Source: Polynucleobacter meluiroseus (GTDB lineage: Bacteria > Pseudomonadota > Gammaproteobacteria > Burkholderiales > Burkholderiaceae). Taken from it: a stretch of DNA of 12,617 nt. Positions 1-7,347 of this stretch are shown here, in pieces (positions within the stretch are counted from its first letter, which is position 1; every line of letters starts with the position of its first letter). Location of the stretch: positions 1-12,617 of the forward strand of contig CAMBJN010000026.1 of NCBI GenBank assembly GCA_945867755.1. The letters run 5' to 3'. The translations under genes were made by a program, and so were the position numbers. A model generated the notes under the pieces. The model did no database searches. It worked only from the letters and a program-made list of their open reading frames with translations, and was not told where the DNA came from.

Positions 1-456
1 GATATGCCAAAAATAGATGGGTTTGATGTGATTCGCCGTTTGAAAATCATTTCTCCAGACTGCAGGATTTTGGTAGTGTCTTCTTTAGAGGCCAAGATAT
101 ATGGCAGTCGCGTCAGAAGTCTTGGTGGGCATGGCTTTATTAATAAAACAGCCAGTTCAGACATTATCCTAGCTGCTTGCCTGGCGGTTTCTCAAGGGTA
201 TACATTTTTTCATATCAATAATTCCTCGAAAATATTCAGCAGTGATGATCAAATCATTTCATCATTTTCACCAAGAGAATTTCAAGTCATTAAATACTTG
301 GCTGATGGGCATCCTAATAGTGCCATCTCAGAATTTCTCCATATCAGCACCAAAACTGTATCTACATATAAGGCCCGTGTTTATAAAAAGATTGGTGTGA
401 GTAACATCGCTGAGTTAATTGCATTTTGTAGAACCAATCGAATTACTGATGCCTGA
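1..456 (+). CDS. Response regulator, NarL/LuxR (BvgA/EvgA-like) family, 5' truncated
   Basis: C-terminal part of a two-component response regulator, a DNA-binding transcription factor switched by phosphorylation of its receiver domain. The first visible codons read DMPKIDG, the stretch just after the phospho-acceptor Asp in receiver domains, so the Asp and the true start lie upstream; the ATG at position 4 is internal. The receiver half also shows the VVSS stretch (switch Ser/Thr) and the conserved Lys in FINKTA (codon 145-147). A GerE/LuxR helix-turn-helix fills roughly the last 60 residues, with SPREFQVIKYLADG, a recognition helix near TKTVSTYKARV and a closing IAELIAF. This pattern resembles BvgA and EvgA, known partners of hybrid kinases with an HPt domain. 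Its stop overlaps the ATG of the following hybrid kinase by 8 nt, so the two are almost surely cognate and translationally coupled. Target genes cannot be read from the sequence. Confidence 0.9.
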   Translation, partial: DMPKIDGFDVIRRLKIISPDCRILVVSSLEAKIYGSRVRSLGGHGFINKTASSDIILAACLAVSQGYTFFHINNSSKIFSSDDQIISSFSPREFQVIKYLADGHPNSAISEFLHISTKTVSTYKARVYKKIGVSNIAELIAFCRTNRITDA

Positions 457-2032
457 CGAATATCAACTAACTATCTTTGCATTACTATGCTCTTGCTTAT
501 TCAGTGTCTACTTACTAATTAGAAATAAGCACTGGTTTAACCTTGCCAAAAAAAATCAAAAGATTCTGAACGCCTTTCAAGAAACAAAAAATCAGGCGAT
601 TTCAACTATCAGTCATGAAATCAGAACGCCCATCAGCGCCATACTCAGTATCCAAGAAAAGCTTTTACGCAATAGCCATTTGGACCATTCTGAAAAAACC
701 ATCCTAGAAAGTGCGCATGCTTCTGCAGAGTCAATGCTAGAGGTTTTGAATCAATTACTGGATTTGTCAAAAATTGACGCTGGGAAAATGCAAATAAAGG
801 CAGAGGCCTGCAACCTAGGCAATCTGATTAAAAACATCAGTCGAACATTCAGCAGTCTTGCGCAAAAAAATAACACTGCTATCAGCTTCTATATCTGCCC
901 AGAAATTGCAGAAAGTTTGATTGCCGATGGCACAAGATTAGGTCAGGTGTTGCATAACTTGATCAGCAATGCTATTAAGTTCAGCCCGAATAGCAGCGTT
1001 CAAATATCGACCCGAACTCTTGCTAATGATCATTTTGCTCAAATCATATATTTTGAGATTTCTGACAATGGCAAAGGGATACCCCGAACTCACATAGCAA
1101 GAATATTCCAGCCCTACGAACAATATGACCATTTTGATACAGAGCAATCACAATCAAGCACAGGACTTGGCTTAACCATTGCAAAGCAGCTTATTGGGAT
1201 GATGGGCGGCAAACTAGATATTGATTCAGAAGAGGGGTTTGGCACATCAGCAAGCTTTACTCTTTCTTTTAGAAGATCTATAGAACAGCCGAAGTACACA
1301 AGAATAAGTAGGGTTCATGAAAAGGTTGCGCCCACAATTACCCATCATGAAAGCGTGATGATCGTGGATGATCACGCCCCAAGCAGACTGATCACAGAGG
1401 CTCAATTTAAAGACATGGGATATTGCGTTCACTCAAGCGCTTGTAGCCAAGAGGCTTTAAAGACAATTCGTGAGTCATCTTTTGATATTTTGGTCACAGA
1501 CTTAACCATGCCGATCATGAATGGGGGTCAATTAGCGATTGCTGTTCGCCAGCACTATGGGTCGAATATCAAGATCTATGGTTTCACCGCCCACACAGAT
1601 GGAGCTCATAGACTGCTGAACCCTAATGATGTTTTTGATTTTGTTTTGATCAAGCCGGCATCCCTAAAAGATTGGCAGCAAGAATTGTCTCTAGAAAAAA
1701 CATATTTGACAACATTCAAAGACCCTGCTGACCCACAACATTTAATGTTTAAGATCATTGCCAGCGAAATCTTGAGCTATCAAGAAAAATCATTGGATCT
1801 TTTAGAGCAATGCATCGGAAAGCAAAAATGGGTATTGAGTGAAGCCGAACTAAAAAGCATTGCCCATAAATTGCTCGGCGGCGCCAAGCTAAGTAATGAC
1901 TTAAGGCTTGTTAAACTTTGCGAACAATTTCAGACAAAAATACCGATGCCGCATCGTCCTATTTTTTATGATTTATGTGTGGCTCTGATTCGGTCAAATA
2001 AGATATTGAGAAAAGTAACTATCGGGCTGTAA
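449..2032 (+). CDS. Hybrid sensor histidine kinase (HisKA-HATPase-REC-HPt), BvgS/EvgS-like without sensor domain
   Basis: Predicted inner-membrane phosphorelay kinase of 527 residues. From the N-terminus: one hydrophobic segment (about 7-24), a charged linker with helical character (25-50), a HisKA domain with SHEIRTP and phospho-acceptor His56, a HATPase_c domain with N box (LISNAIKFS), G1 (DNGKGI) and G2 (STGLGL), a receiver domain with acidic pair Asp307/Asp308, acceptor Asp351 in TDLTMP and Lys402, and a C-terminal HPt domain with AHKLLGGA (His473). All four phosphotransfer modules keep their key residues, so a His-Asp-His-Asp relay to the overlapping upstream regulator is expected. Unlike BvgS or EvgS there is no periplasmic Venus-flytrap domain and no visible PAS domain. 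I chose ATG 449, which overlaps the previous stop by 8 nt. A TTG at 419 would add ten residues but lies deeper in the upstream gene; neither start has a strong ribosome site. The signal is unknown. Confidence 0.9.
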   Translation: MPDEYQLTIFALLCSCLFSVYLLIRNKHWFNLAKKNQKILNAFQETKNQAISTISHEIRTPISAILSIQEKLLRNSHLDHSEKTILESAHASAESMLEVLNQLLDLSKIDAGKMQIKAEACNLGNLIKNISRTFSSLAQKNNTAISFYICPEIAESLIADGTRLGQVLHNLISNAIKFSPNSSVQISTRTLANDHFAQIIYFEISDNGKGIPRTHIARIFQPYEQYDHFDTEQSQSSTGLGLTIAKQLIGMMGGKLDIDSEEGFGTSASFTLSFRRSIEQPKYTRISRVHEKVAPTITHHESVMIVDDHAPSRLITEAQFKDMGYCVHSSACSQEALKTIRESSFDILVTDLTMPIMNGGQLAIAVRQHYGSNIKIYGFTAHTDGAHRLLNPNDVFDFVLIKPASLKDWQQELSLEKTYLTTFKDPADPQHLMFKIIASEILSYQEKSLDLLEQCIGKQKWVLSEAELKSIAHKLLGGAKLSNDLRLVKLCEQFQTKIPMPHRPIFYDLCVALIRSNKILRKVTIGL

Positions 2033-2100
2033 CTAATAAACCATGACTAAGAAGGTAAGTCATATATGCATAAGTACTCATTAGGCTATATGATTCAGAA

Positions 2101-3663
2101 ATGCTACTTAAGAGACATTTACTGATATTGACAGGCTTTGTTTTAGCTTCCCAAAGCTTTAACCTATTGGCAAAGGATTTTTTGCCTCCATCTGTTGAGT
2201 CGGCAATCAAAAAAAGCGCTATCCCCAAAGAAGCGATTTCAATTTCTGTTTCAAAAATCACCAGTCAGAAAGAACACGCAACCTTTAACTCTCATGATGT
2301 AATGCATTGGCAAGAAAACTTAGCCATGAATCCAGCGTCCACAATTAAGCTGGTCACAAGTTTAGCCGCCATGGAAATGTTAGGCCCTCAATACAGATGG
2401 AAAACTGATTTATTCACCAATGGTCAAATCTCAAAAGGCACTCTGCGGGGAGACTTGCTCATCAGGGGTAGCGGTGACCCAAAATTAATTCCAGAGGAAG
2501 TGAATAAGTTTTTAGCCAACCTCAAGGCAAGCGGAGTAAAAAATATTCATGGGGACCTAATTTTTGATAGAAGCGCTTATGACAAATCAGTCAAAGAATC
2601 ATCATTCTCGGATGACGATCCAACTCGTTCTTATAACGTAGCGCCCGATGCTCTTTTATTTGCCTTTAATAGTTTCAGTTTTGAGTTTTATCCAAATCTT
2701 GATAACCGCTTAGTTGTCATTAAGCAAACTCCTCGAATGGCGAATCTATCAATTAACAATAACTTGGTAGTGGTAGATGGTTCCTGCACAAATTGGCGAG
2801 ATGGTATCAAAATGTCTTTGAAAGCGGAAAAGAATTCAGGTTGGGTTGCCAGCTTTAATGGTCACTACCCCAGTGCTTGCTCCACCGCCAATTGGAATAT
2901 TGTTGCCTCTGACAGTGATCAATTTTTATCTCAGAGCTTAATTGCCGCATGGCAAGATCTTGGCGGCACATGGGGAAAGAAGCCGGCGATTAAAAGCGGT
3001 CAATTAACCGAATCTTTTCGACCCATCGTGACTCACTTTGGTATTCCCTTGTATGAATCCGTCAAAGACATCAATAAGCTTTCAAATAATGTGATGGCAA
3101 GACAAGTTTTACTCACGCTTGCCATAGAAAAAAACGGCGGCCCCGGAAATACCAATAACGGAAATATGGTCGTTAAATCATGGCTCAAGAAATATCAATT
3201 AGACATGCCTGAGCTCGTCATTGAAAATGGTTCTGGCTTATCCCGCATCGAGAGAATTAGCTCGAAGAATCTCAATCAAGTATTGCTGCTTGGCTTGAAT
3301 TCTTCTACGCGAGATTACTTCACCGAATCACTGCCAATTGCTGGAGTTGATGGAACAATGAAACATCGCTTGATAGATAAACTTCGTCAACACATCCCCA
3401 GAAAGAGTGACGCACAAGTATTTGAAAATAACTTATCTCAATTTCCCAAGCCAATTAAAAAATATGGGGCCTATATAAAAACTGGATCGCTGGCTGATGT
3501 AAGAAGTATCTCAGGTTATGTTGTTAGCAAAACAGGTCAAGTATATGCAATTTCATCATTCATCAATCATCACAATGCTGGCGCGGGGCGAGGCATACAT
3601 GATGCATTGATGTCTTGGCTTCTTGATGATGGTCCCCAGCAATTACATGCCAGAGCCCGTTGA
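2101..3663 (+). CDS. dacB: D-alanyl-D-alanine carboxypeptidase/endopeptidase, PBP4 (DacB) family
   Basis: Low-molecular-weight class C penicillin-binding protein of 520 residues. It trims D-Ala from peptidoglycan stem peptides and/or cuts D-Ala-mDAP cross-links in the periplasm. A signal peptide is clear: basic MLLKRH, a hydrophobic core and a likely cut after about residue 25 (NLLAK-DF). All three active-site motifs are intact: SxxK as Ser80-Thr-Ile-Lys83, SxN as Ser328-Asn-Asn330 and KTG at 460-462. The long stretch between SxxK and SxN is typical of the PBP4 family. From SxN to KTG the distance is about 132 residues, some 20 more than I recall for E. coli PBP4, because of a basic segment after GVDGTMKHR (about 421-458). 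ATG 2101 is the first in-frame Met after stop codons and fits the signal peptide, but no good Shine-Dalgarno precedes it. The gene starts 68 nt after the kinase and its end overlaps sua5 tail to tail by 21 nt. Confidence 0.93.
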   Translation: MLLKRHLLILTGFVLASQSFNLLAKDFLPPSVESAIKKSAIPKEAISISVSKITSQKEHATFNSHDVMHWQENLAMNPASTIKLVTSLAAMEMLGPQYRWKTDLFTNGQISKGTLRGDLLIRGSGDPKLIPEEVNKFLANLKASGVKNIHGDLIFDRSAYDKSVKESSFSDDDPTRSYNVAPDALLFAFNSFSFEFYPNLDNRLVVIKQTPRMANLSINNNLVVVDGSCTNWRDGIKMSLKAEKNSGWVASFNGHYPSACSTANWNIVASDSDQFLSQSLIAAWQDLGGTWGKKPAIKSGQLTESFRPIVTHFGIPLYESVKDINKLSNNVMARQVLLTLAIEKNGGPGNTNNGNMVVKSWLKKYQLDMPELVIENGSGLSRIERISSKNLNQVLLLGLNSSTRDYFTESLPIAGVDGTMKHRLIDKLRQHIPRKSDAQVFENNLSQFPKPIKKYGAYIKTGSLADVRSISGYVVSKTGQVYAISSFINHHNAGAGRGIHDALMSWLLDDGPQQLHARAR

Positions 3664-4734
3664 GGCACGACCCAATCTATCTCTGATTGCATCCCATTCA
3701 ATTCCATCAGGCAATTGTTCGAAGAAAATACAATCAAGGTTCAGCCCATCTAGCTGCCTAAGCAAAGCATAAAGTTCTCGAGCCAATGTCTTTGATTCGA
3801 CAGGCAGAACTAACTCTTTCACAACATTGGTTAGTTTAAGTTCTTTGCCAGACTTCTTATCAAGCTGAGCATTTTGAAAATGTACCCAGGCAAGTTGCTT
3901 TAATCCTGAGGTTCCGTTTATCTCTAAAAATAATGATTTGAGATTTTTCGGATCATAGACAAGCAATTTAGTCTTCGGAGCATAGTGCGCACTCAAACTT
4001 CCAGACACTCTTGGTACGGATATATTGGATGTTGAGGTTGTCGATGCAGTATTTACTGCAATACCATCAGTGTCGCCATTTCGATTCAGCGCTTGATTGA
4101 TCATGGTTTGAGTGATTGCACCTGGTCTTAAAATAACAGCGTTATGACTATCTAGGCGGGTCAGGTCAACAATAGTTGATTCAATACCCACATCACAGGG
4201 TCCGCCATCGAGTACTAAAACGTCATCACCAGGGAATTCTTCGCGCACATGCTCAGCAGTTGTTGGAGAAATTCTACCAAAACGATTAGCAGACGGCGCT
4301 GCCAAACCGCCGCCAAATTCTTTTAATAAGTGTTGTGCGATAGGGTGTTGCGGACATCTAATTCCAATCGTCTCTTGCCCTCCGGTGACTTCCAATAAAA
4401 CATTTTTGGCCTTTGGAAGAATCATGGTCAAAGGGCCAGGCCAAAACTCATTGGCTAAAATTAATGCTTCTGGCGAAACATCTCTTGACCATTGGCTGAG
4501 TATTTCGCGCCATGCAACTGAATTGGCTTGTTGATCACTGGCCATATTTAGTTCAGGTTGTGCGATGTGCACAATCAAAGGGTGTACAGAGGGGCGGCCC
4601 TTACTGGAAAATATTTTATTGATTGCTGAAACATTATTGGCATCAGCTGCCAGACCGTACACTGTTTCAGTAGGCATGGCCACCAAACCACCAGCCTTAA
4701 GAACTTCTACCGCCCTTTGGATTGAATTAGGCAT
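3643..4734 (-). CDS. sua5: L-threonylcarbamoyladenylate synthase, Sua5 type
   Basis: Makes threonylcarbamoyl-AMP from threonine, bicarbonate and ATP, the first step of the t6A37 modification of ANN-decoding tRNAs; cytoplasmic. The YrdC-like domain covers about residues 5-205, with PTETVYGL (21-28), KGRP (45-48), SAN...SPT (148-158) and GIESTIVD (183-190). A hydroxyl-rich linker (about 229-239) leads to the SxxHYAPKTKL motif (250-257) and a C-terminal Sua5 domain, so this is the long Sua5 form rather than the short TsaC form. I chose ATG 4734, 2 nt after the purK stop and right before the family start (MPNSIQRAVEVLKAGG), giving 363 residues. An upstream ATG at 4776 would add 14 unlikely residues and overlap purK by 40 nt. 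It is the last gene of the pgk-to-sua5 cluster and runs 21 nt into the end of convergent dacB. No clear Shine-Dalgarno is seen, so translational coupling to purK is likely. Confidence 0.93.
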   Translation of the reverse strand: MPNSIQRAVEVLKAGGLVAMPTETVYGLAADANNVSAINKIFSSKGRPSVHPLIVHIAQPELNMASDQQANSVAWREILSQWSRDVSPEALILANEFWPGPLTMILPKAKNVLLEVTGGQETIGIRCPQHPIAQHLLKEFGGGLAAPSANRFGRISPTTAEHVREEFPGDDVLVLDGGPCDVGIESTIVDLTRLDSHNAVILRPGAITQTMINQALNRNGDTDGIAVNTASTTSTSNISVPRVSGSLSAHYAPKTKLLVYDPKNLKSLFLEINGTSGLKQLAWVHFQNAQLDKKSGKELKLTNVVKELVLPVESKTLARELYALLRQLDGLNLDCIFFEQLPDGIEWDAIRDRLGRASTGSGM

Positions 4735-4736
4735 GA

Positions 4737-5915
4737 TCAGCGCGTAATTTTTAGGACTCGTATAGCCTCTTGGCAAACCGACTCAACAGCAGATGAGGTT
4801 TTTCCTAAAAAATTAATGTGTCCCATCTTGCGCCCCACGCGAGGCTCAGCTTTGCCGTAAAGGTGAAGCTTTGCTGATGGAGCCTTCAGAATTTTTTCCC
4901 AAAAAGGCTCTTCTTGTTTTCCAGAGACTAACCACTCATCCCCCAAGATGTTGAGCATGATGCTTGGTCCAATCAATTCAGTACTGCCCAAAGGTAAGCG
5001 AGCCATGGCTCGGACTTGTTGCTCAAATTGACTGGTTAAACATGCATTTTGCGTGTAGTGCCCAGAATTATGTGGGCGCGGAGCAATTTCATTGGCAACC
5101 ACTTCCCCATTTTTGAGAACAAAGAATTCGACACACAACACACCCACGTAATCTAAGTGACGAATAATTTCTTTGGCGGCACCGATAATTTTTATTTCTT
5201 GAGCGGGGCTGATAGATGAAGCCGGCACAGTTGTTGTGTGCAAAATGCCATTTTTATGAATATTTTGTGCGATTGGATAGGCAACGACTTCATCATCGTG
5301 ACCACGCACCACCAATGCTGATACTTCAAAAGCCAAGTCCAATCGTTTTTCTAATACGCACACCGCTTGGCCAAAATTATTCCATGCCTTAATAAGTTCA
5401 TCATAATCATGAACTGTCACTTGACCTTTGCCGTCATAACCCATCCGAGCAGTTTTTAAAATACCTGGGAATAGTTCAGTCGAAACTTTTTTGGCATCGG
5501 TTTGATTTTCAAGCACCTGATAAGGTGCCGGGCCAATACCAGCTTCTTTTTGCCAAGTTACCAAAAAATTCTTTTCTGCAACACGGTCTTGCGCAATAGA
5601 TACCCCAGCACTTCTTGGGGCAACAAATACACCCAAGGATTCAAGCTCATCCAGTGCTTTGGCTGGAACGTTTTCAAATTCAGTGCTGGCTGCTTTACAG
5701 ATTGACGCCATCTCTTTCAAGGCAGCGCTGTCGGTGTAATTTGCTTGAATATGTTTGTCTGCAACGATTCCAGCTGGACTGTGTGTATCGGGATCTAATA
5801 CACATACTTTGTATCCCATGGCTTGTGCGGCATGAGTGAACATGCGACCCAATTGACCGCCCCCAAGAATTCCTAAGTAAGATCCCGGCAAAATTGGGGT
5901 TTGACGATCAGCCAT
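4737..5915 (-). CDS. purK: 5-(carboxyamino)imidazole ribonucleotide synthase PurK
   Basis: ATP-grasp enzyme of de novo purine synthesis that carboxylates AIR with bicarbonate and ATP to N5-CAIR, the substrate of PurE. The protein has 392 residues. Visible are the N-terminal LGGGQLGRM (17-25), STEFENVP (77-84), the glycine-rich ATP-grasp loop GYDGKGQ (159-165), CVEFF with Glu263, and NEIAPRPHNSGHYT (275-288), which carries metal- and substrate-binding residues. Length and motif order match full-length bacterial PurK. ATG 5915 lies 3 nt after the purE stop, and no strong ribosome site precedes it, so reinitiation after purE is likely. Its stop lies 2 nt before sua5. The presence of purK beside a class I purE means the two-step PurK/PurE route to CAIR rather than the direct class II AIR carboxylase route. 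Confidence 0.97.
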   Translation of the reverse strand: MADRQTPILPGSYLGILGGGQLGRMFTHAAQAMGYKVCVLDPDTHSPAGIVADKHIQANYTDSAALKEMASICKAASTEFENVPAKALDELESLGVFVAPRSAGVSIAQDRVAEKNFLVTWQKEAGIGPAPYQVLENQTDAKKVSTELFPGILKTARMGYDGKGQVTVHDYDELIKAWNNFGQAVCVLEKRLDLAFEVSALVVRGHDDEVVAYPIAQNIHKNGILHTTTVPASSISPAQEIKIIGAAKEIIRHLDYVGVLCVEFFVLKNGEVVANEIAPRPHNSGHYTQNACLTSQFEQQVRAMARLPLGSTELIGPSIMLNILGDEWLVSGKQEEPFWEKILKAPSAKLHLYGKAEPRVGRKMGHINFLGKTSSAVESVCQEAIRVLKITR

Positions 5916-5918
5916 AGA

Positions 5919-6416
5919 TCAAGAATGTCCCGGTAAGTTCATAGCTCGCGCTTTTTCAGTTTGAGCGCCGCGGAAAGCTTCTAACTTTTTAGCCAAGGCG
6001 GGGTCGTTGACTGCAAGATTAGCAATCACATGTAACGCAGCATTGGTGGCTCCTGCTTCACCAATTGCAAATGTTGCTACAGGTATTCCTTTGGGCATTT
6101 GCACGATTGATAATAGCGAATCTTCACCACTTAAATGCTTTGAAGCAACAGGCACACCAAAAATAGGCACGATTGTTTTCGCTGCCAACATACCTGGCAA
6201 ATGTGCGGCGCCGCCAGCCCCAGCAATGATTGCCTTGATGCCGCGCTGTGCAGCTGTTTCGGCGTAGGCAAACATGTCATCAGGCATGCGATGCGCAGAA
6301 ACCACCTTGGCTTCATAGGCAACCCCAAAATCAGTGAGAGTTTGAGCTGCGTTCTGCATGGTGTCCCAATCAGAATTTGAACCCATCAAGATTCCAACAA
6401 TTGGCTTTTGACTCAT
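5919..6416 (-). CDS. purE: N5-carboxyaminoimidazole ribonucleotide mutase PurE (class I)
   Basis: Converts N5-CAIR to CAIR in purine synthesis, acting directly after PurK. The 165-residue protein has the class I marks MGSNSDW (11-17), VSAHRMP with the conserved His42, AGAGGAAHLPGMLAA (66-79) and PIFGVPV. I chose ATG 6416 because an AAGGA ribosome site sits 6 nt upstream (6423-6427) and the protein then starts at the usual MSxKPIVGILMGS. An in-frame ATG at 6446 would add ten charged residues and abut the purC stop. The purC stop lies 30 nt upstream, the widest gap inside the cluster, and the purK start 3 nt downstream. Confidence 0.97.
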   Translation of the reverse strand: MSQKPIVGILMGSNSDWDTMQNAAQTLTDFGVAYEAKVVSAHRMPDDMFAYAETAAQRGIKAIIAGAGGAAHLPGMLAAKTIVPIFGVPVASKHLSGEDSLLSIVQMPKGIPVATFAIGEAGATNAALHVIANLAVNDPALAKKLEAFRGAQTEKARAMNLPGHS

Positions 6417-6446
6417 CTTTTTTCCTTTTTGCTTTTCATCGAGCAA

Positions 6447-7340
6447 TTAAGTAGTCAGCGTTTCTAGGGCTTCACGGTATTTAGCCGCTGTTTTTTCAAT
6501 CACATCATCAGGTAATTTTGGTGCAGGTGCAGACTTATTCCATGGCTGACCATCTAGTCTCACAGACTCCAGCCAGTCACGCACAAACTGTTTATCAAAT
6601 GACGGCGGATTAGATCCCACTTGATATGAAGCAGCTGGCCAAAAACGAGATGAGTCTGCAGTCAAAACTTCATCCATCAAAACCAAAGAATTATTTTCAT
6701 CTAAACCAAATTCAAATTTCGTATCAGCAATGATGATGCCTTTGCTGGCTGCATAAATAGAAGCTTCTTTATACAAACGAATGCTGACTTCTTTGATTTT
6801 TCCCGCCAACTCTTGGCCAATACGTTTTTCAACCTCAGCATAAGAAATGTTTTCATCATGCTCACCAACATCAGCTTTTGCGGCTGGTGTAAAAATTGGC
6901 TCGGGTAACTGTTGTGCATTTTTAAGCCCAGCTGGCAGTTTGATGCCGCAGATTGAACCAGTGTCTTGATAATCTTTCCAACCACTGCCTGATAAATAGC
7001 CACGCACAACCGCTTCAACCATGATGGGCTTTAAACGTTTTGTCACAATGGCTCGGCCCTTGACTTGATTCACTTCATCGGCCGCCACAACTGAACATGG
7101 ATCGATACCTGTTAAATGATTGGGGATCACATGACTTAATTTTCCAAACCAAAAATTCGCCATTTCATTGAGAACAATCCCCTTACCAGGAATGGGCTCG
7201 CCCATGACAACATCAAAAGCAGATAAGCGATCAGTGGTCACCATCAACAACTGGTCATCACCAATAGCGTAAATATCTCTTACCTTGCCTTTAGAAATTA
7301 ACGGTAATGATTTGATTGAGGATTCGTAAAGAGCTTGCAT
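6447..7340 (-). CDS. purC: Phosphoribosylaminoimidazole-succinocarboxamide (SAICAR) synthase PurC
   Basis: ATP-dependent ligation of aspartate to CAIR giving SAICAR, the step after PurE. The 297-residue protein is of the longer type found in betaproteobacteria and yeast rather than the short form of about 240 residues in E. coli. Motifs in order: SKGKVRDIY (16-24), TDRLSAFD (36-43), the SAICAR signature VEAVVRGYLSGSGW (108-121) and the second signature ADTKFEFG (205-212), then DEVLTADSSRFWP (223-235). ATG 7340 lies 7 nt after the fba stop; an AAGG ribosome site overlaps that stop 5 nt before the ATG, indicating coupling to fba. With purE and purK it forms a contiguous block for AIR to SAICAR. 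Confidence 0.97.
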   Translation of the reverse strand: MQALYESSIKSLPLISKGKVRDIYAIGDDQLLMVTTDRLSAFDVVMGEPIPGKGIVLNEMANFWFGKLSHVIPNHLTGIDPCSVVAADEVNQVKGRAIVTKRLKPIMVEAVVRGYLSGSGWKDYQDTGSICGIKLPAGLKNAQQLPEPIFTPAAKADVGEHDENISYAEVEKRIGQELAGKIKEVSIRLYKEASIYAASKGIIIADTKFEFGLDENNSLVLMDEVLTADSSRFWPAASYQVGSNPPSFDKQFVRDWLESVRLDGQPWNKSAPAPKLPDDVIEKTAAKYREALETLTT

Positions 7341-7347
7341 GAATACC

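Noticed and set aside
419..448. TTG 419 as kinase start
   Set aside because: It lies deeper in the upstream regulator gene without a ribosome site; ATG 449 gives the common short stop/start overlap.
4735..4776. Longer sua5 start at 4776 inside purK
   Set aside because: It overlaps purK by 40 nt and adds residues not seen in the family; ATG 4734 lies 2 nt after the purK stop at the usual family N-terminus.
6417..6446. Longer purE start at 6446
   Set aside because: The extra ten residues are charged and not family-like, and an AAGGA site sits at the right distance for ATG 6416.
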